Source: Paguma larvata (Eukaryota > Chordata > Mammalia > Carnivora > Viverridae). From it: a DNA stretch of 64,000 nt. The position numbers and the translations under genes are program-made. The DNA is taken from positions 20,060,485 to 20,124,484 of the forward strand of contig CM057823.1 in the NCBI GenBank assembly GCA_030068075.1, read 5' to 3'. The notes under the pieces are model-generated. The model was not told the origin of the DNA. It saw only the letters and a program-made list of their open reading frames with translations, and did no database searches. Of this stretch, positions 24,198-35,694 are shown piece after piece (position 1 is the stretch's first letter; each line of letters starts with the position of its first letter).

Positions 24198-24404
24198 CTT
24201 TTTTTAAATGTTTATTTAGAGAGAGAGAGGTATGGAGCGTGAGCAGGGGAGGGGCGGAGAGAGAGGGAGACAGAGATTCCAAAACTGGCTCCAGGCTCCA
24301 AGCTGTCAGCACAGTCTGACGCGGGGCCTGAACTCATGAACTGTGAGATCATGACCTGAGCCGAAGTCAGATGCTTAACCGCCTGAGCCACCAGGCACTG
24401 CCCC
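24198..24404 (-). mobile_element. CanSINE, minus strand
   Basis: Reversed tail tttttttaaatgtttattta. The head end is altered (ccaccaggcactgcccc). Confidence 0.95.
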
Positions 24405-26205
24405 ATCAATGCTTTTTTAAGCCGCTTAACAAAAGCACTATTCTAAGTACTCCCGATAGAGAAGAGAACAAAATTAAATTCTTAACTCTTGTAAAGACTA
24501 CATCATATTGTTGATATGAATTCCACCATCAAGTAAGCTTTTTCATGAGAATCAGTAAGACATAACAGAGTCAAAACAGTAAGAATAAGTTTCAGGATAC
24601 TACCGAGCCCTTACAGAAAGAGCTGTCCTTAGAAAATTAAGCAACTAAAACCATGCCACCATTTACACACAGTGCGTTTCGCGGACCATTGTCAAGGGCT
24701 GTAGAGTTGGCTAATGAGTAACTTGATGTAAAGACTCTGCATTCTTTTGCTTCTAAGTATACATGGATGATGAAAGGAATGACCCCAAAGGCAGTACAAC
24801 CTGTTGTATGGAAATGGGGTTTGATTGGGTACACAGGGCATAGTTTTAAGCTAAAAGGAATTCTTTCCCGGAAAGTGTTTAATGCCCATGACCAGCTCCT
24901 TGTTTAGAATTGTTCAGACAGTTGCCATCTCTCTGCAAAGTCCACTTGGCTAAAAGGAAATAATTTTCCATTTGAATTCTGCCAAGACCTATTGAAAAAT
25001 GTCATGTGAGCGTACGGTTACGCAAGCTGGCACTTCACATCGTATCTCCCAATCTTCGTTAAACACCAACTTCCTGTACCTTTTACGTGGAAAATGACTG
25101 CCTATGGCAGGCTTTCCCCCGGCAAGTGAGTTCCTTAACAGAAGCTCAGTGTATGTACGGATCTAACTCACAGGAGCGGCCCCAAGGAAGAACGAGCTGA
25201 CCTCTCTGAAACGGGCCACTCGTCAAGCCCTCGCACCACACATTCCTTAGAAGACAGTCTGCAAATACAGAACTCTTGATCTTTGGGCTAGAAACCAGGA
25301 CTGATACTCTGGCTGTAACTGTGGTTTTACGGGACATTCTCTCCCCAGTTCTGATGGACACCAGGCCTCGACTCCTAGTTAAATTTCTACCTGGGATTAC
25401 CTGCCTCCGTGGAGCTCAAAATAAGGACAAAGGACTCAAAATGTCTATCGAAAAATGTTTCGGAGAAACAAGTATTAGCTCCCATTCGACATCCATGACC
25501 TTGGATGGCTATCTGCAAAATGGGTACATTTTACAACGTATTATTGTACAATCAAGTGATTCAGAGTACCGTTCTGTTAGAATTTTCTTTGGTTCTTTTT
25601 GAATAAAGTGGTATAAAAATGTAAAATGTCACAGAAATGTAACAGTCCATTGTAATGGTCTGTGACTATCAACTTTCCATTTGTGCTACTAATCTTAGTG
25701 GCTTACAGGATTTAACATTCTGGTTTACATTCCACAGTTAGAAGACGGAAAAATAACAAGTCATGATTCCAAGCAAGGCCATCTGAAATGTTACATTCCC
25801 TAACTAGTGATGCTTTTGATCCCACTTCACCAATATGAAGAAAATTCTAGTAACGATCACTGAGTTTTTGTGGCATTAGAAGTAGTCAAGTAACAGATCA
25901 CCCTGGGAGCACGGAAGAGACCAGGAGAGAAGGCCTGGGTCCTAGACCTGGGTCTATAACTTACTAGTCATAATACAAAACACTCACACAAACAGTTCCA
26001 GTCAATTTCTTCATGGATAAAATAGACTTCTCCCAATCTGCACGGTCTACTTCACAAGGGCTGGTGTGTTAAGTGAATGGAAAGGTCCTTAATGTCATAT
26101 TCGCAAGATACTATCCGAAAACACATGGACTTACTCTATGGTGTGTAAGTAGCAATTCTGGATTTCCACCTCAGTTTGCTTTGATTAAAAAAACACAGTT
26201 CGATA
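24405..26205. other. No gene recognised; one MIR
   Basis: About 1.8 kb. The plus frame at 25276-25602 (108 codons) is the longest open stretch here. It has no recognised domain, and an AATAAA follows its stop within 20 bases, which may be coincidence. Confidence 0.45.
25915..26080 (-). mobile_element. MIR SINE, minus strand
   Basis: 'tagacctgggtctataactt', 'actagtcataata' and 'cagtcaatttcttcatggat' followed by aaaatag trace the reversed MIR (cctgggttcgaatcccag ... cttactagctgtgtgac ... cagtttcctcatctgtaaaat). Confidence 0.55.
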
Positions 26206-26440
26206 GGGGCACCCACGGAGCTTAGTCAGCTAGGCATCCAACTCTTGATTTCCACTCAGGTCATGATCTCACAGTTTGGGAGTTCAAGCCGTGCATTGGG
26301 CTCTATGCAGACAGCATGGAGCCTGCTTGGGATTCTCTCTCTCCCTCTCTCTCTGTTCCTCCCCTGCTTGTGCACTCACTTGCTCTCTCTCTCTCTCTCA
26401 AAATAAGTAAACTTTAAAAACAAACAAAACAACAACAAAA
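26206..26440 (+). mobile_element. Old-type CanSINE
   Basis: 'aactcttgatttccactcag' and 'gagcctgcttgggattctct' define the older subfamily. The tail is a complex acaaacaaaacaac repeat. Confidence 0.94.
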
Positions 26441-26734
26441 CGCATCTTAAATATAACAAATTATAAGGAATCATCAGTAACTCTAAACTCAAACTCCAAA
26501 GAAAATCAAGAGGTAACAAAGCTGGACTCCAAGAATAAATATACTCAACTCTTACTGGTATAAACCAATTCTTTTTAAGAAAAAGTGACCAGGAATTGAA
26601 TTCCCAAAAGAGAGCACCAGCAGATCAAGCAACCACCCTATCAAAGTTCAGATGAGGAAAAGAAATGAAACTTCCTAGCCATGAATCAGAAGAGTTGACA
26701 TACATCTGGCACTGTGGTAGAATAACCCCAGGCG

Positions 26735-26885
26735 GCAGGCATTATCCCCCCTGTCCTAAGGAGGTGATAGGGGTGCAGAAGCAAGAAAGGAACTCGCCAA
26801 ATCCACGTGGCTAACACAGAAGCCCTCAGCCATGAAACCAGCTTGGGCAAACTCTGAAGTCTGTACACTCCTCACTGAATTCCGG
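26735..26885 (+). mobile_element. Possible MIR fragment
   Basis: 'ggcattatcccccctgtcct' and 'aaggaactcgccaaatccac' resemble MIR positions around the core and 'aacttgcccaaggtcac'. Diverged. Confidence 0.35.
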
Positions 26886-27850
26886 TACCAAATGTACTGG
26901 CTATCATTAACATTTTTTCCAATTCTACAACAAAGTAGGTCTCCAAGGTTTCAAACTGGACATTGGGGTGAGCAAAATCCAGCTAAATGTTGAAAGAGCT
27001 CCATTATTCCAATCTTAATAAAAATAAGATTAGAATAAGAAAAGACCAGTACCCTTCCCTGGAGGCTTATACTAATATCACTTATGTAGAAAGTACTTTT
27101 CATTTGATTGTGTACCTATAAGGTTTCAAATTTTAAGTGTTTGGCATAACAAGATGTAACCATTTTCTGACAAAACAGTCATACCTGCAATATAAAATCA
27201 TTTAAAGTTTTTCCTGAAAAGAAAAATAGCTGGATTTTTCCTATGTCCATTCCCATTTTACTGACTAGACCATCCCTCTTATACTGGAAGTAAAATCAAT
27301 TAGTAAATTCGTCTGCACAGCCACCATTAGTAGCGTCATAAAGCACCATCAGAAGTTTTTAAGCCTTAATCAAAAAAGTCAACTCTTCAAGAGTACAAAG
27401 TCAAATTCAATAACCGGCAAGTCTTGTGGGCCATTGAAAAGTCTTAGAGAAACGCGAAACTGCTCTGAAACAAGTCTTACGAAACCCAAGGGGAGAAAGA
27501 ACAATCCCAGACTGACAATTCGTCTGAATTGCTTTTGAAAATATAAATACATATTTCTGGAAAGGAGAAACAGCCCGTCTCTATGAGAAATTGTCAGCTT
27601 GCGACTGTCTGCACCAGTGGAGAATGTAATCAATTATCACAAGTGGAATTAATTCGGTACAAGTATTTGCACATGGGTTTGCCAGATGTTCTGAGAAGGG
27701 CACTTCATAACACCACAGAACTGTGACTTGGAAGGAATAGGAGCCTCGCACCTACCAGCTGCATGTTATCCTAACTTCTAACAGCACCAGCTTTCAGGAG
27801 GACACAGGGCTACCGTCGAGATTGCCTCTGTAGGTTTCCTGAGTCTATCA

Positions 27851-27851
<1 letters not shown>
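26886..27851. other. No gene recognised; weak exon-like segment at 27186-27214
   Basis: On the minus strand 27186-27214 is bounded by a strong acceptor (gctatttttcttttcag) and a fair donor (GCAG|GTATGA), 29 bp, open in one frame as K-T-L-N-D-F-I-L-Q. There is no matching protein and no phase-compatible neighbour, so this is recorded as a chance-level candidate. Confidence 0.3.

Positions 27852-27885
<34 letters not shown>
27852..27885 (+). repeat. Uninterrupted 34-nt poly-G run
   Basis: Thirty-four consecutive G follow tctatcac and precede acaggacaaag. Such a long pure G homopolymer can form G-quadruplexes. It is also prone to length errors in sequencing and assembly, so the exact number is uncertain. 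Confidence 0.97.
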
Positions 27886-27887
<2 letters not shown>

Positions 27888-29086
27888 AGGACAAAGAGGA
27901 AAGTCTAGAAAAGCAATTAGTAAATTATTATCTCCGGCTTAAAAGCCCTTCTAGTAGCTGTGACTGACGGAAGAAAGAATTTCAAACTCCCATGCCATTA
28001 GTCTCTAGAGGATTTATTCCAGGCTACATCTGATGCAAGCAATTATAAAACTGCAAATACACCCAACATCATCCGGTTTAGACCCTGTCCTCAAGAAGCT
28101 TCCAAGTTACAACAAAAATGTTTTGGAAGATGTCACTGAAAAGATAATGCAGAACAAGTAAGTGAAACTAGACCGCACTGCTAAGTATCCTGCTTTCCGA
28201 CAATTCTGAGAGCAATCGTGATCCACCTTCACAGACGAAAAGCCTATATAGGTAACCAAAAATATCCCAACAGACTTACCTTGACCAGAATTTTCTCAAG
28301 GTAGCAGGTAGAATTCTCAACATATTCACAATGTTAACGGTCTGGAAGGAGATTTCTAGGCCCCTCAGCACTAAACTAACATTTCCGAGGCTGCACTTCT
28401 CACGATGGGGGAGACTTTTCTGCTGACTCCTTTGGGAATCAGAGCCAATTTTTCTTTCCACATCTGCGCCCTTCTACCGTGCACAGTGTTCGGACCATAG
28501 GAAGCCCTCGGTACATAGTCTGAGGCTTATCAAACTTAAGATTTTAACAGCAAGGATTCTTACTCATGCCTTGTTTTCACCATTTAACATGAAAACATAA
28601 TTCTAACTATACACCACTCCGCACAAATGGGTTCTACCTATGGAGTCTAGACTGAAGATCTAATAAAACAAGTGCATTTTCCTTGCAAGTAGAAAAATGT
28701 ATGCTTTTTCACCCATTTCTCATTTCTCTAATCCTTCTAACTCTATCACCAACAAGTAGGAATTCTAAGACCCTGGTCTGAATTACGATCATTGAGTTAG
28801 ATCAGTAGAAATATGCACATAAAAAGCCCAATTCCCTAATTTGCCAATGGTAAGAGGACTATAATAGAAAGTTTACTAGAGAACTAAACACAGGCTTTTG
28901 ATAGCTCCAGGTGATGTAACTGGCGGTTATTCCAGCAAATACAACTCAACTGACTTGACTGGTCGAAAAGGGGAGGAGTCCATTTTCAAAAGTCAGCTCT
29001 TACATGGCTTATATCTATACAGGCTTCTATTTTTGTTCCATGCAGCTAGCCAAGTGAGTTTTGTTTTAAAAGAACATGCAGTTTTA
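27886..29086. other. No assigned gene; best minus-strand donor of the window
   Basis: About 1.2 kb of mostly unassigned sequence. It holds the exon-like segment at 28280-28341 listed separately. 28470-28540 looks faintly MIR-like ('cgtgcacagtgttcggacca', 'aagccctcggtacatag'). Confidence 0.4.
28280..28341 (-). other. Candidate exon (62 bp), unassigned
   Basis: On the minus strand a consensus donor CAAG|GTAAGT ends the segment at 28280 and TCTCCTTCCAG| precedes it at 28341. One frame has an ATG with A at -3 and reads M-L-R-I-L-P-A-T-L-R-K-F-W-S before the splice, an arginine-rich, hydrophobic start of the kind seen in mitochondrial presequences. It lies 6 kb downstream, in minus-strand sense, of the CpG island, so it could be a second exon of a gene starting there. 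Against this, the acceptor tract is short, the frame is also open upstream of the acceptor, no protein is recognised, and no following exon in phase was found. Confidence 0.2.
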
Positions 29087-29240
29087 GGGGCACCTAGGTG
29101 GCTCAGTCGGTTAAGCATGTGACTCTGGGTTTCATCTCAAGTCATGATCTCATGGTTCATGGGTTGGAGCCCCACATCAGGCACCATGCTGTTAGTTGGG
29201 ATTCTCGCTCCCTCTCTCAAAAATAAATAAACTTAATAAA
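29087..29240 (+). mobile_element. Short old-type CanSINE
   Basis: Head ggggcacctaggtggctcag. The body is truncated after 'gccccacatcaggcaccatg' and jumps to 'gttgggattctcgctccctc', so most of the CT tract is lost. A decayed target duplication (catgcagtttta / aataacagtttta) flanks it. Confidence 0.93.
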
Positions 29241-29436
29241 TAACAGTTTTAACTTGAGGTCATTATTATTAAACATCATGAAAACCATCTTAAGAGACAA
29301 ACTTAGGAGAATTTTTCATTTGTCATTGAATACTTCTAAACACGTATGAACGGTTCATCTGAAATAAGGTGAAGAAATAGTGCTATTTTCTTCAATACTG
29401 GTATACAAGTAATACCCAAATAAATATTACCAATTG

Positions 29437-29625
29437 TTTTTCAATGTTTGTTTTTGAGAGAGACAGAGCATGACTGGGAAAGGGGTAGAGAGGACATAGA
29501 ATCTGAAGCAGGCTCCAAGTTCCAAGCTGCCAGCACAGAGCCAAGGCAGGGCTTGAACTCATGAACTGCAAGATCATGACATGAGTCGGGTTGGACGCTC
29601 AACGACTGAGCCATCCAGGCGCCCC
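29437..29625 (-). mobile_element. CanSINE, minus strand
   Basis: Reversed tail ttcaatgtttgtttttgag and end ccatccaggcgcccc. Internal gaps lie around the CT tract. Confidence 0.94.
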
Positions 29626-30514
29626 AATGCTACCAAGTTTTCAATGCAAAAAAAGTATAGACATTAACTCCTCTGTCAAAACATAACGAGCACTGCCACA
29701 GACATTATGTAAGCTTTATATTTAAATATAAGAATGTATTTTTACACCTCTCCTTCCTACTCTCCTTAAGCATTGCTTTCTCCATGCCAATTTAGGGCAC
29801 CAATGTCCCTAAATGTTTTAGTTACTCATAGATCAGAGCAATCGTGGTTGATTGGCCCATGAACATAAACACTAATTTCCTTTGCATTGAGTGTAACTAT
29901 AAGTTGACAAGGTGCACATATTTACAAGTAACTAGAAGAGTGAAAACACAGAATCTCATGGCTTTAAACCTCTCTCTCCATGGCACCTTCTCTGTAAGAC
30001 TGATGCGTTCTCGTGTTTTCTTCCCAGTCTGCTCTTTCTCTTGCTGCGTGCACACAGTGGCAAGCTGCCCTTCCACTTAACACAACTCTTACTGCAACAC
30101 GAACTCAGTACCATTTTGGGCAAAACTACACTACCTGGAAGTAATCTCCTGGTGACCACTTTGCCTTTTGCAGGTAGTTTGAAAAGCTTATGGCCTACCT
30201 TCACGTTATCTTTCAACGCTCAAAAAGAAATGAGTCAACCCTACAAACAGGTAAACATGTCTCCTCCAGAGAAACGTTAAGGGACTTTAAAACTATCTTT
30301 AGTTTTACAACTTCAAAATGAAATAAAACTTCTAGACTGGAATAGTGGTAGGATTTGCCATTTTTCTTACTTTGACTCGCACAAGTAGCATGTATACAGA
30401 ACATTCGCGAACTTAGATATAACCCTATGAGCAAGACTTAAATACAGTTTATCTTTAAAAATTTTCTCTTCAATCTTGGGCATAAACTGCAGGTTAAGGA
30501 AAACTTACTTTTCT
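29626..30514. other. No assigned gene; weak plus-strand exon-like segment at 30174-30250
   Basis: The 77-bp segment 30174-30250 has a good acceptor (actttgccttttgcag) and a CAG|GTAAACATG donor. It is open in one frame as S-L-K-S-L-W-P-T-F-T-L-S-F-N-A-Q-K-E-M-S. No protein family is recognised. The rest is unassigned. Confidence 0.3.
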
Positions 30515-30716
30515 CTTTTTAATGTTTATTTATTTTTGAGAGAGAGATGGAGCATGAGCGCAGGGAAGGGGCAAAGAGAGAAAGTGAGACACAGAATCCG
30601 AAGCAGGCATCCAGGCTCTGAGCTGTCAGCACAGAGCCCAACGCAGGGCTTGAACTCATGAACCAGGAGATCACAACCTGAGCCGAAGTCGGACACTTAA
30701 CCAACTGAGGTTCCCC
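30515..30716 (-). mobile_element. CanSINE, minus strand, damaged head
   Basis: Reversed tail tttttaatgtttatttattt. The head end reads ccaactgaggttcccc, so the CCACCCAGGCG segment has been lost. Confidence 0.94.
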
Positions 30717-31910
30717 AAACCTAGTAGCTTTAATGAATAAGTAAGACTGTTTGGGAATCAAAGATATATATGCAAAAATGGAATTCTGAAGGGCTTGAAA
30801 GGTATTTACCTAAGTAAACACTGTGGTTTAAACTGGATTCAACTGTGTTTATTGCTCTATATTTGTTAAGCAAACTGTCTCTTCCTTGATTGTGTCAGCA
30901 TAATACATCAGGGCAATCACCAACTACAGAATACCTTGTGGTGTGTGAAAATGAAGTTTTACTCTATCTACAGAGTAAAGATTATCCCCCAAATCTGTCA
31001 TCCCCAAAATGCATAAGTCTTTTTCATCTTGAGCCAAATGAACAAGAAAAAAATCATGCCTTAATATCCTGGATAACTGCCCACAGAGAAGAGTTCGAAT
31101 TGCTGATTTGAAATGATATCGTGGCCATTTCGGCCATCTTGTAGAAACTTGATTTAGAAAAATGTATCTCTAGCAGAAGTCGTTGCGAGTCAAACTCGGT
31201 TACTGGTTCTAACAGAACTTCCCGAAGTCAGGGGAAGCCTGGTTAAAGCAGGCTTTTCAGGAACCAGATTTCCAGCTAGTGACGTCGGACGCCTCGTGAC
31301 CTACTCCTTTCCCTGCAGCACAGGATCGCTCGTCCTCAGTCACTCCTCACCTCTCCAAAAGCCACAGCCACTGTTGTCCAGGTCCCTGCCAGGCCAGTGG
31401 GGGAGGTCACCTCCGGGAGGCTCACCTGCCTCCAGAGAAAGTTAGGGCTCATTTTTAAGCACCCTGGAACACACACGACACACGCCAACCTCATCCTCGT
31501 GGCTTGTATATGGTCCAGTGGCTTCTCTGTGGGTCCTCAGAGATGGAGAGCACCCTCAGCAGGGTGTATTTACGTTTCCACAGTATGGAAAGATAACTCA
31601 AGTTTGGCAACTCGGAAGGCTTTTTTCCCCCCTTTGAATAGCTTCATCTACCAACAGCATTGGAAATTTGGGACAACTTTTAAAATACATACATATTTGT
31701 CGAGATGTCGAGAAAAGACTCATCCACAATTCGGTATGAAACTATAATAATGATCGTACAGCAAAATACTACACTACAAATGAATAAAAATAAATGGATG
31801 GTGAGCCTCATCTACATCATCACAGAAAAACACGTCTCAAACATTTTGATTCCCTGCGATTCAAAACTTTCTGTTCTGAGTTTGTTGAATGTTGGTCCTA
31901 ATCATAAATA
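30717..31910. other. No gene recognised
   Basis: About 1.2 kb, locally higher in G+C at 31240-31440. Plus frames at 30890-31111 and 31397-31747 are open but unrecognised. No SINE lies between 30716 and the CpG island. Confidence 0.45.
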
Positions 31911-32084
31911 CAATGCACAACTATTTCTTATCACCAACACAATCTGGCTTGCAGTGATCTCTATGCCAGGACATGGAGGTTGTTCCAATGGCATACACAA
32001 CGCACAACTACTTCTTATCAACAAACACAATCTGGTTTGCAACGGTCTCTACTCCAGGACTTGGAGGTTGTTCTAATAGATACT
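31911..32084 (+). repeat. 87-bp imperfect tandem duplication
   Basis: Unit 1 begins 'caatgcacaactatttctta' at 31911 and unit 2 'caacgcacaactacttctta' at 31998. Both run through 'caatctgg', 'gcca/tccaggac' and 'ggaggttgttc'. The units differ by roughly a dozen substitutions and a one-base indel, so the duplication is not recent. Its function is unknown. Confidence 0.85.
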
Positions 32085-32269
32085 TACTCAGAATTAAGGG
32101 TGCACTGGGAGGGGGAAGTTCTTTTAGAAGTCATCTCCCACTGTCATGTAGTTCTTAAGCTCGGATTCAAAAGTGTTAATTTTGGTTTTGAGAAAGTCAA
32201 CAGACTTGGCCACATGAAAGTCGAAAACACCTCTAAGTCAACCACTATAAACATGTACTATTGGTCTTT

Positions 32270-33000
32270 ATGAGGTCAAGACACAATGTGGGGAAAAGAT
32301 CTGCAATATGAAAGGCCAAAGTTTATTATCAACTCATAACAGTCCTTATGAATAGAAAAATACTAACATCCCAGTAGAAAAAATGTGGCCCTACATTCAA
32401 TTAAAAAGGAATAAAAGTAAAAAATAACTAAAATGTTTTGGTATACATGATTTGTAACAAAAGAGAAATTTACGTATGGAGAAAGCACTGTTCACTTACA
32501 CAGCTAGAAGAATTATTTTTCCTTTTAAGAATGATTCCCCATATTAACAAGAATATAGTAACACAAGGACTCTCACAGTGCTGGTGGGATCATACTTGGG
32601 TGGAACAGTGTTTGGAAAGCAAATGGTCCACGTATCAAGAGATCTTTGAGCCCTCGACTGTATTTCAAGGACTCCGTCCTAAGGAAATATGCCCTGTAGA
32701 TAAAGTTTTATAAAGGATATATAAAGTATATATTTAACGGTAATTGGAAATAAAAGTTCAGCTTATCAACAACCGCTTACCTCTATATAATGTAATATCA
32801 TGTAGCCGCTAAGACAAGACTCTTGCAGAACTAACATGTGAGATTTTTCCTCCTAAGTTCTGCAGGAAAAAAAAAATCAGCATGCCATCCGGCTTTGTAT
32901 AAACTATGAAATTGTAAAAAAGTAAACCTCTTTATGTTACCTGTTAACAAGCACAAAGAAAACATTGTGACTGTGTGGTGAAATTATTTAATGCTTATAC
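32270..33000 (+). mobile_element. Old L1 3' region, plus strand
   Basis: 'acagtccttatgaatagaaa' with 'aacatcccagtagaaaaaat', then 'agtgctggtgggatcatact', 'gtcctaaggaaatatgccct' and 'taatgtaatatcatgtagcc' follow L1M order. Highly decayed. Confidence 0.6.
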
Positions 33001-34129
33001 TTCTTCTGAACCTACCCATTTTGTTACAGCAAGCATACATCACTTTTGAACTTGGAACAAGGACAACAGAAGAGGGCTATTGAGGGGCATGCTTTCTAAG
33101 TGCTTACATCTAATAACTGAAATACCAAGAAAGAAATCTAGCTGGAATGCTACAACCCTATGAAATAATCCCAAATTGCAACCATGTATGACAGATACAG
33201 AATGGAAAGATGCAACTTTTCTACAAGCACTGTTTTCTCCACATAATGACAGTTTTAAAAAGAGAAGTTGGCACAAGTTAAATAATATATATTATTTTAA
33301 ACTCAATTTCACTGTTTTTATTTCTAAGGATCAATAGTTCTAATCATTTCTTTGTATAATTTTCCTTACGGAACGCTGTATTTAAGGAAAAAAAAAACCC
33401 TCAATAAATGCATTTTACACATTGCAAAGCACAATACGAATAAGGCATCATTGTTTCAATTTAAATTGTCCATCATCTCCTGCCTTAATTATCCCTGAAA
33501 AAGCAGCTGGTCTACCGTATTGCATTTCCAAACTCTTCAGTTCTTCAGGTTAACCACACATTGTTATCTGGGTGTATCTAGACTCCTTAAGGAGGTCATA
33601 GGTTCCCAGGAAGAAGCGACTCACTTCCTTTTTATTCCCCTCCCTCCTAGATTGCCTCCCTCTTTCCCTCCACTCCTAACACCTGCACCCCGCCCTCCAC
33701 CCCCAGGGCAAAGGATTTGGCGTAATGATGATTGAAATCCCTTCACCTGGCAAAACATGAACCCTGTTACACCCCCTCTCCCGCTCTGCCTAAGACTTTG
33801 ATTTTATTCAAGCAAAATACACTGGATTTCTTAGCCCACGCACTCCTGAACACTCAAATAGTAGTTAACAGAGTAGGTGAAAATTTCTGTGAAAATTAAT
33901 CTCTTCTATTCTTACTCCAAAATAAATTATTCCAAGTCAAAGGCAACGAATAACTTAGCAGCGAAGAGTACGTCTTGAAAAAGAAAAGGAGGAAAAAACG
34001 TAAGGTAAGAAAACACAAAAGTCCAATAACTCGTTACAGTAGTGGTCAATCAGGTGACCTTACTTAGGAACGGATTTTTCTAGAGAGCTAGGCAAGCACG
34101 AGCTAGCCGCAGGAAGTAGGCAGGCTCGG
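33001..34129. other. Flank of the CpG island; pyrimidine-rich tract
   Basis: 33620-33705 is a C/T-rich stretch ('ttttattcccctccctccta' ... 'ccgccctccacccccag') on the left shoulder of the CpG island. The rest is AT-rich and unassigned, with no SINE. Confidence 0.5.
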
Positions 34130-35430
34130 GACGAGAGGGCCTCGGAGTTGCAGCAAACTCAGCAACGCCACATTTTCAGCCCCGGTGGCTTTAGCGGAGA
34201 ACGCGCCCCAGCGAACCGCACCGCGAGGCCAGGAGTGCGGGCCGCGCGGGTCAGGTGTCCGGTGGGTGGCTTCCGGCTGAGGAGTCTGCTGTAACCCCTT
34301 GGGTCACTTTGAAGGTGACAGCTACGGAGATCCGCCTCGGTCCCCGCCGCACCAGCCGCGCGGACCCCCCGTGAGACCCGGTCCCCGCGGAGCTTCTGCT
34401 CCCTGCGGGTGCCTCCCCGCTTCTCCCCCAACTCTGCCCCCCTCCGCAAGCCCCGGGAGCACCCGCCCCCCTCCCTCCAAGCGAGTTCCGTCACCCTGTG
34501 CGGGTCGCGTCCCGGATGTCCCCACGCCAGCCTGGCCGGAGATCTCCAGCGCGGACAGGCTGGGGCTGCGGGACTCGCCTCTACCCCGCGCTTACCCGCA
34601 GCGCCTCCTGCTCGTCCTCCGGGAGCCGAGACGCAGGACGGGGGAATGCGGACGGCGAGCGCCGGCGGAGGCGCGCCAGGCCCACCCCGGAGCCCGCGTG
34701 GCGCGATCGGTGCCCGGCGGGCAGCGGCCGCACCTGGGGACACACGCCGGGCCGTCGCCCCACCCCCGCGCGCCCGCGAAGCCTGCCGCGGCCGGGCGGG
34801 AACCCGGAGTCGGCGGCGCCGCAGCCTCCCCGCCTCCCGAGCCGCCGGGGGTGGGGCGAGGGCGGGGAGCTCGGGAAACTTGTAAATAGAAAAGCGCCGC
34901 CGCCTCTGCCCCGCTCGGCCCGCAACCTGCCCTTCCAGGCGCCTCGCAGCTGGAGACAAAGGGCAGGCGGCGACCCAGGGCGGGCGGCGACCCGAGACAT
35001 TTGCGAGCCGCGCGCGGCCCTACCTCGGAACGCAGGCTCCGCTCGGCAGGCTGGCGGGCTCGGCCGCGTCCCCGTCCCGAAGCCCCGCACGCTCCGGGCT
35101 AAATGCCGACGCGCCCCAGGCCGCGGGCGTCTGCCCCGGACCGCGCTGCACCTGTTGCCACGTGCGACGCGGCGCCCGGGCTGCCGGCCGCGCACCCGCC
35201 GAGGGCCGCGCGTCCCCAGACCACGCAGGTTCCCCTCGGGCGACTGGAGTTCGCCTCCTCCCGGCTCTGGCCCCCCGGGTTATCCGCGCGACCTCTCCGG
35301 CTTCCAGCTCGCCGTGGGGCATTGCAGCGGGGGCGGGCCGGGAGTGGGGGGCGGAGGTTTGCTAGGAACCAGCACGGAGGGTCTGGACGGAGTATCCGAC
35401 TCCGGCCTGGTCTGTCTGATCTTGTACTTC
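34130..35430. promoter_or_regulatory. CpG island, probable promoter and first exon
   Basis: About 1.3 kb of very G+C-rich, CpG-dense sequence in an otherwise AT-rich window. GC boxes are visible (GGGCGG near 34978-34987 and 35331-35337; the reverse CCGCCC near 34462), with an ETS-like TTCCGGC at 34271-34277 and a TATTTACA (TATA-like or forkhead-like, minus sense) at 34888-34881. No TATA box is needed in this promoter class. Splice donors are better on the minus strand (CGG|GTAAGC at 34595-34594; GAG|GTAGGG near 35020; CAGG|GTGACG near 34490) than on the plus strand (CCC|GTGAGA near 34368). This slightly favours a gene running leftward, possibly with a bidirectional partner. Long open frames here, up to 311 codons, reflect lack of AT-rich stop codons and are not called as genes. 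The gene itself is not identified. Confidence 0.85.
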
Positions 35431-35694
35431 TAAGAGGTTTACCGGCAAACACCTATTCAGGGTTAAAGACATGAGCTCCAGCTGTTAGATCTTGGAATAA
35501 AAAGTGGAGAGACTACAACAGCAGGGAGATCAACGAGGCTCGACCCACTTTTCTCTAAACACTAATCAAGCCCCTCTCTGCTAACCTGAACGAATTTCTT
35601 CCATAGCTGTTAGGTTCATAAAATATTTTCTTCTCCTTGCATATTCTTAACTGTTAGGTGTCAGACAACCTGAGACCAAAATCTTAAAAATCTT
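35431..35694. other. No gene recognised
   Basis: Right shoulder of the CpG island, returning to AT-rich sequence; nothing recognised. Confidence 0.5.

Noticed and set aside
34159..35433. Open frames of 100-311 codons on both strands in the CpG island
   Set aside because: High G+C removes TAA/TAG/TGA by composition. Frames overlap on both strands in all phases, several begin only at GTG or TTG, and no domain is recognisable.
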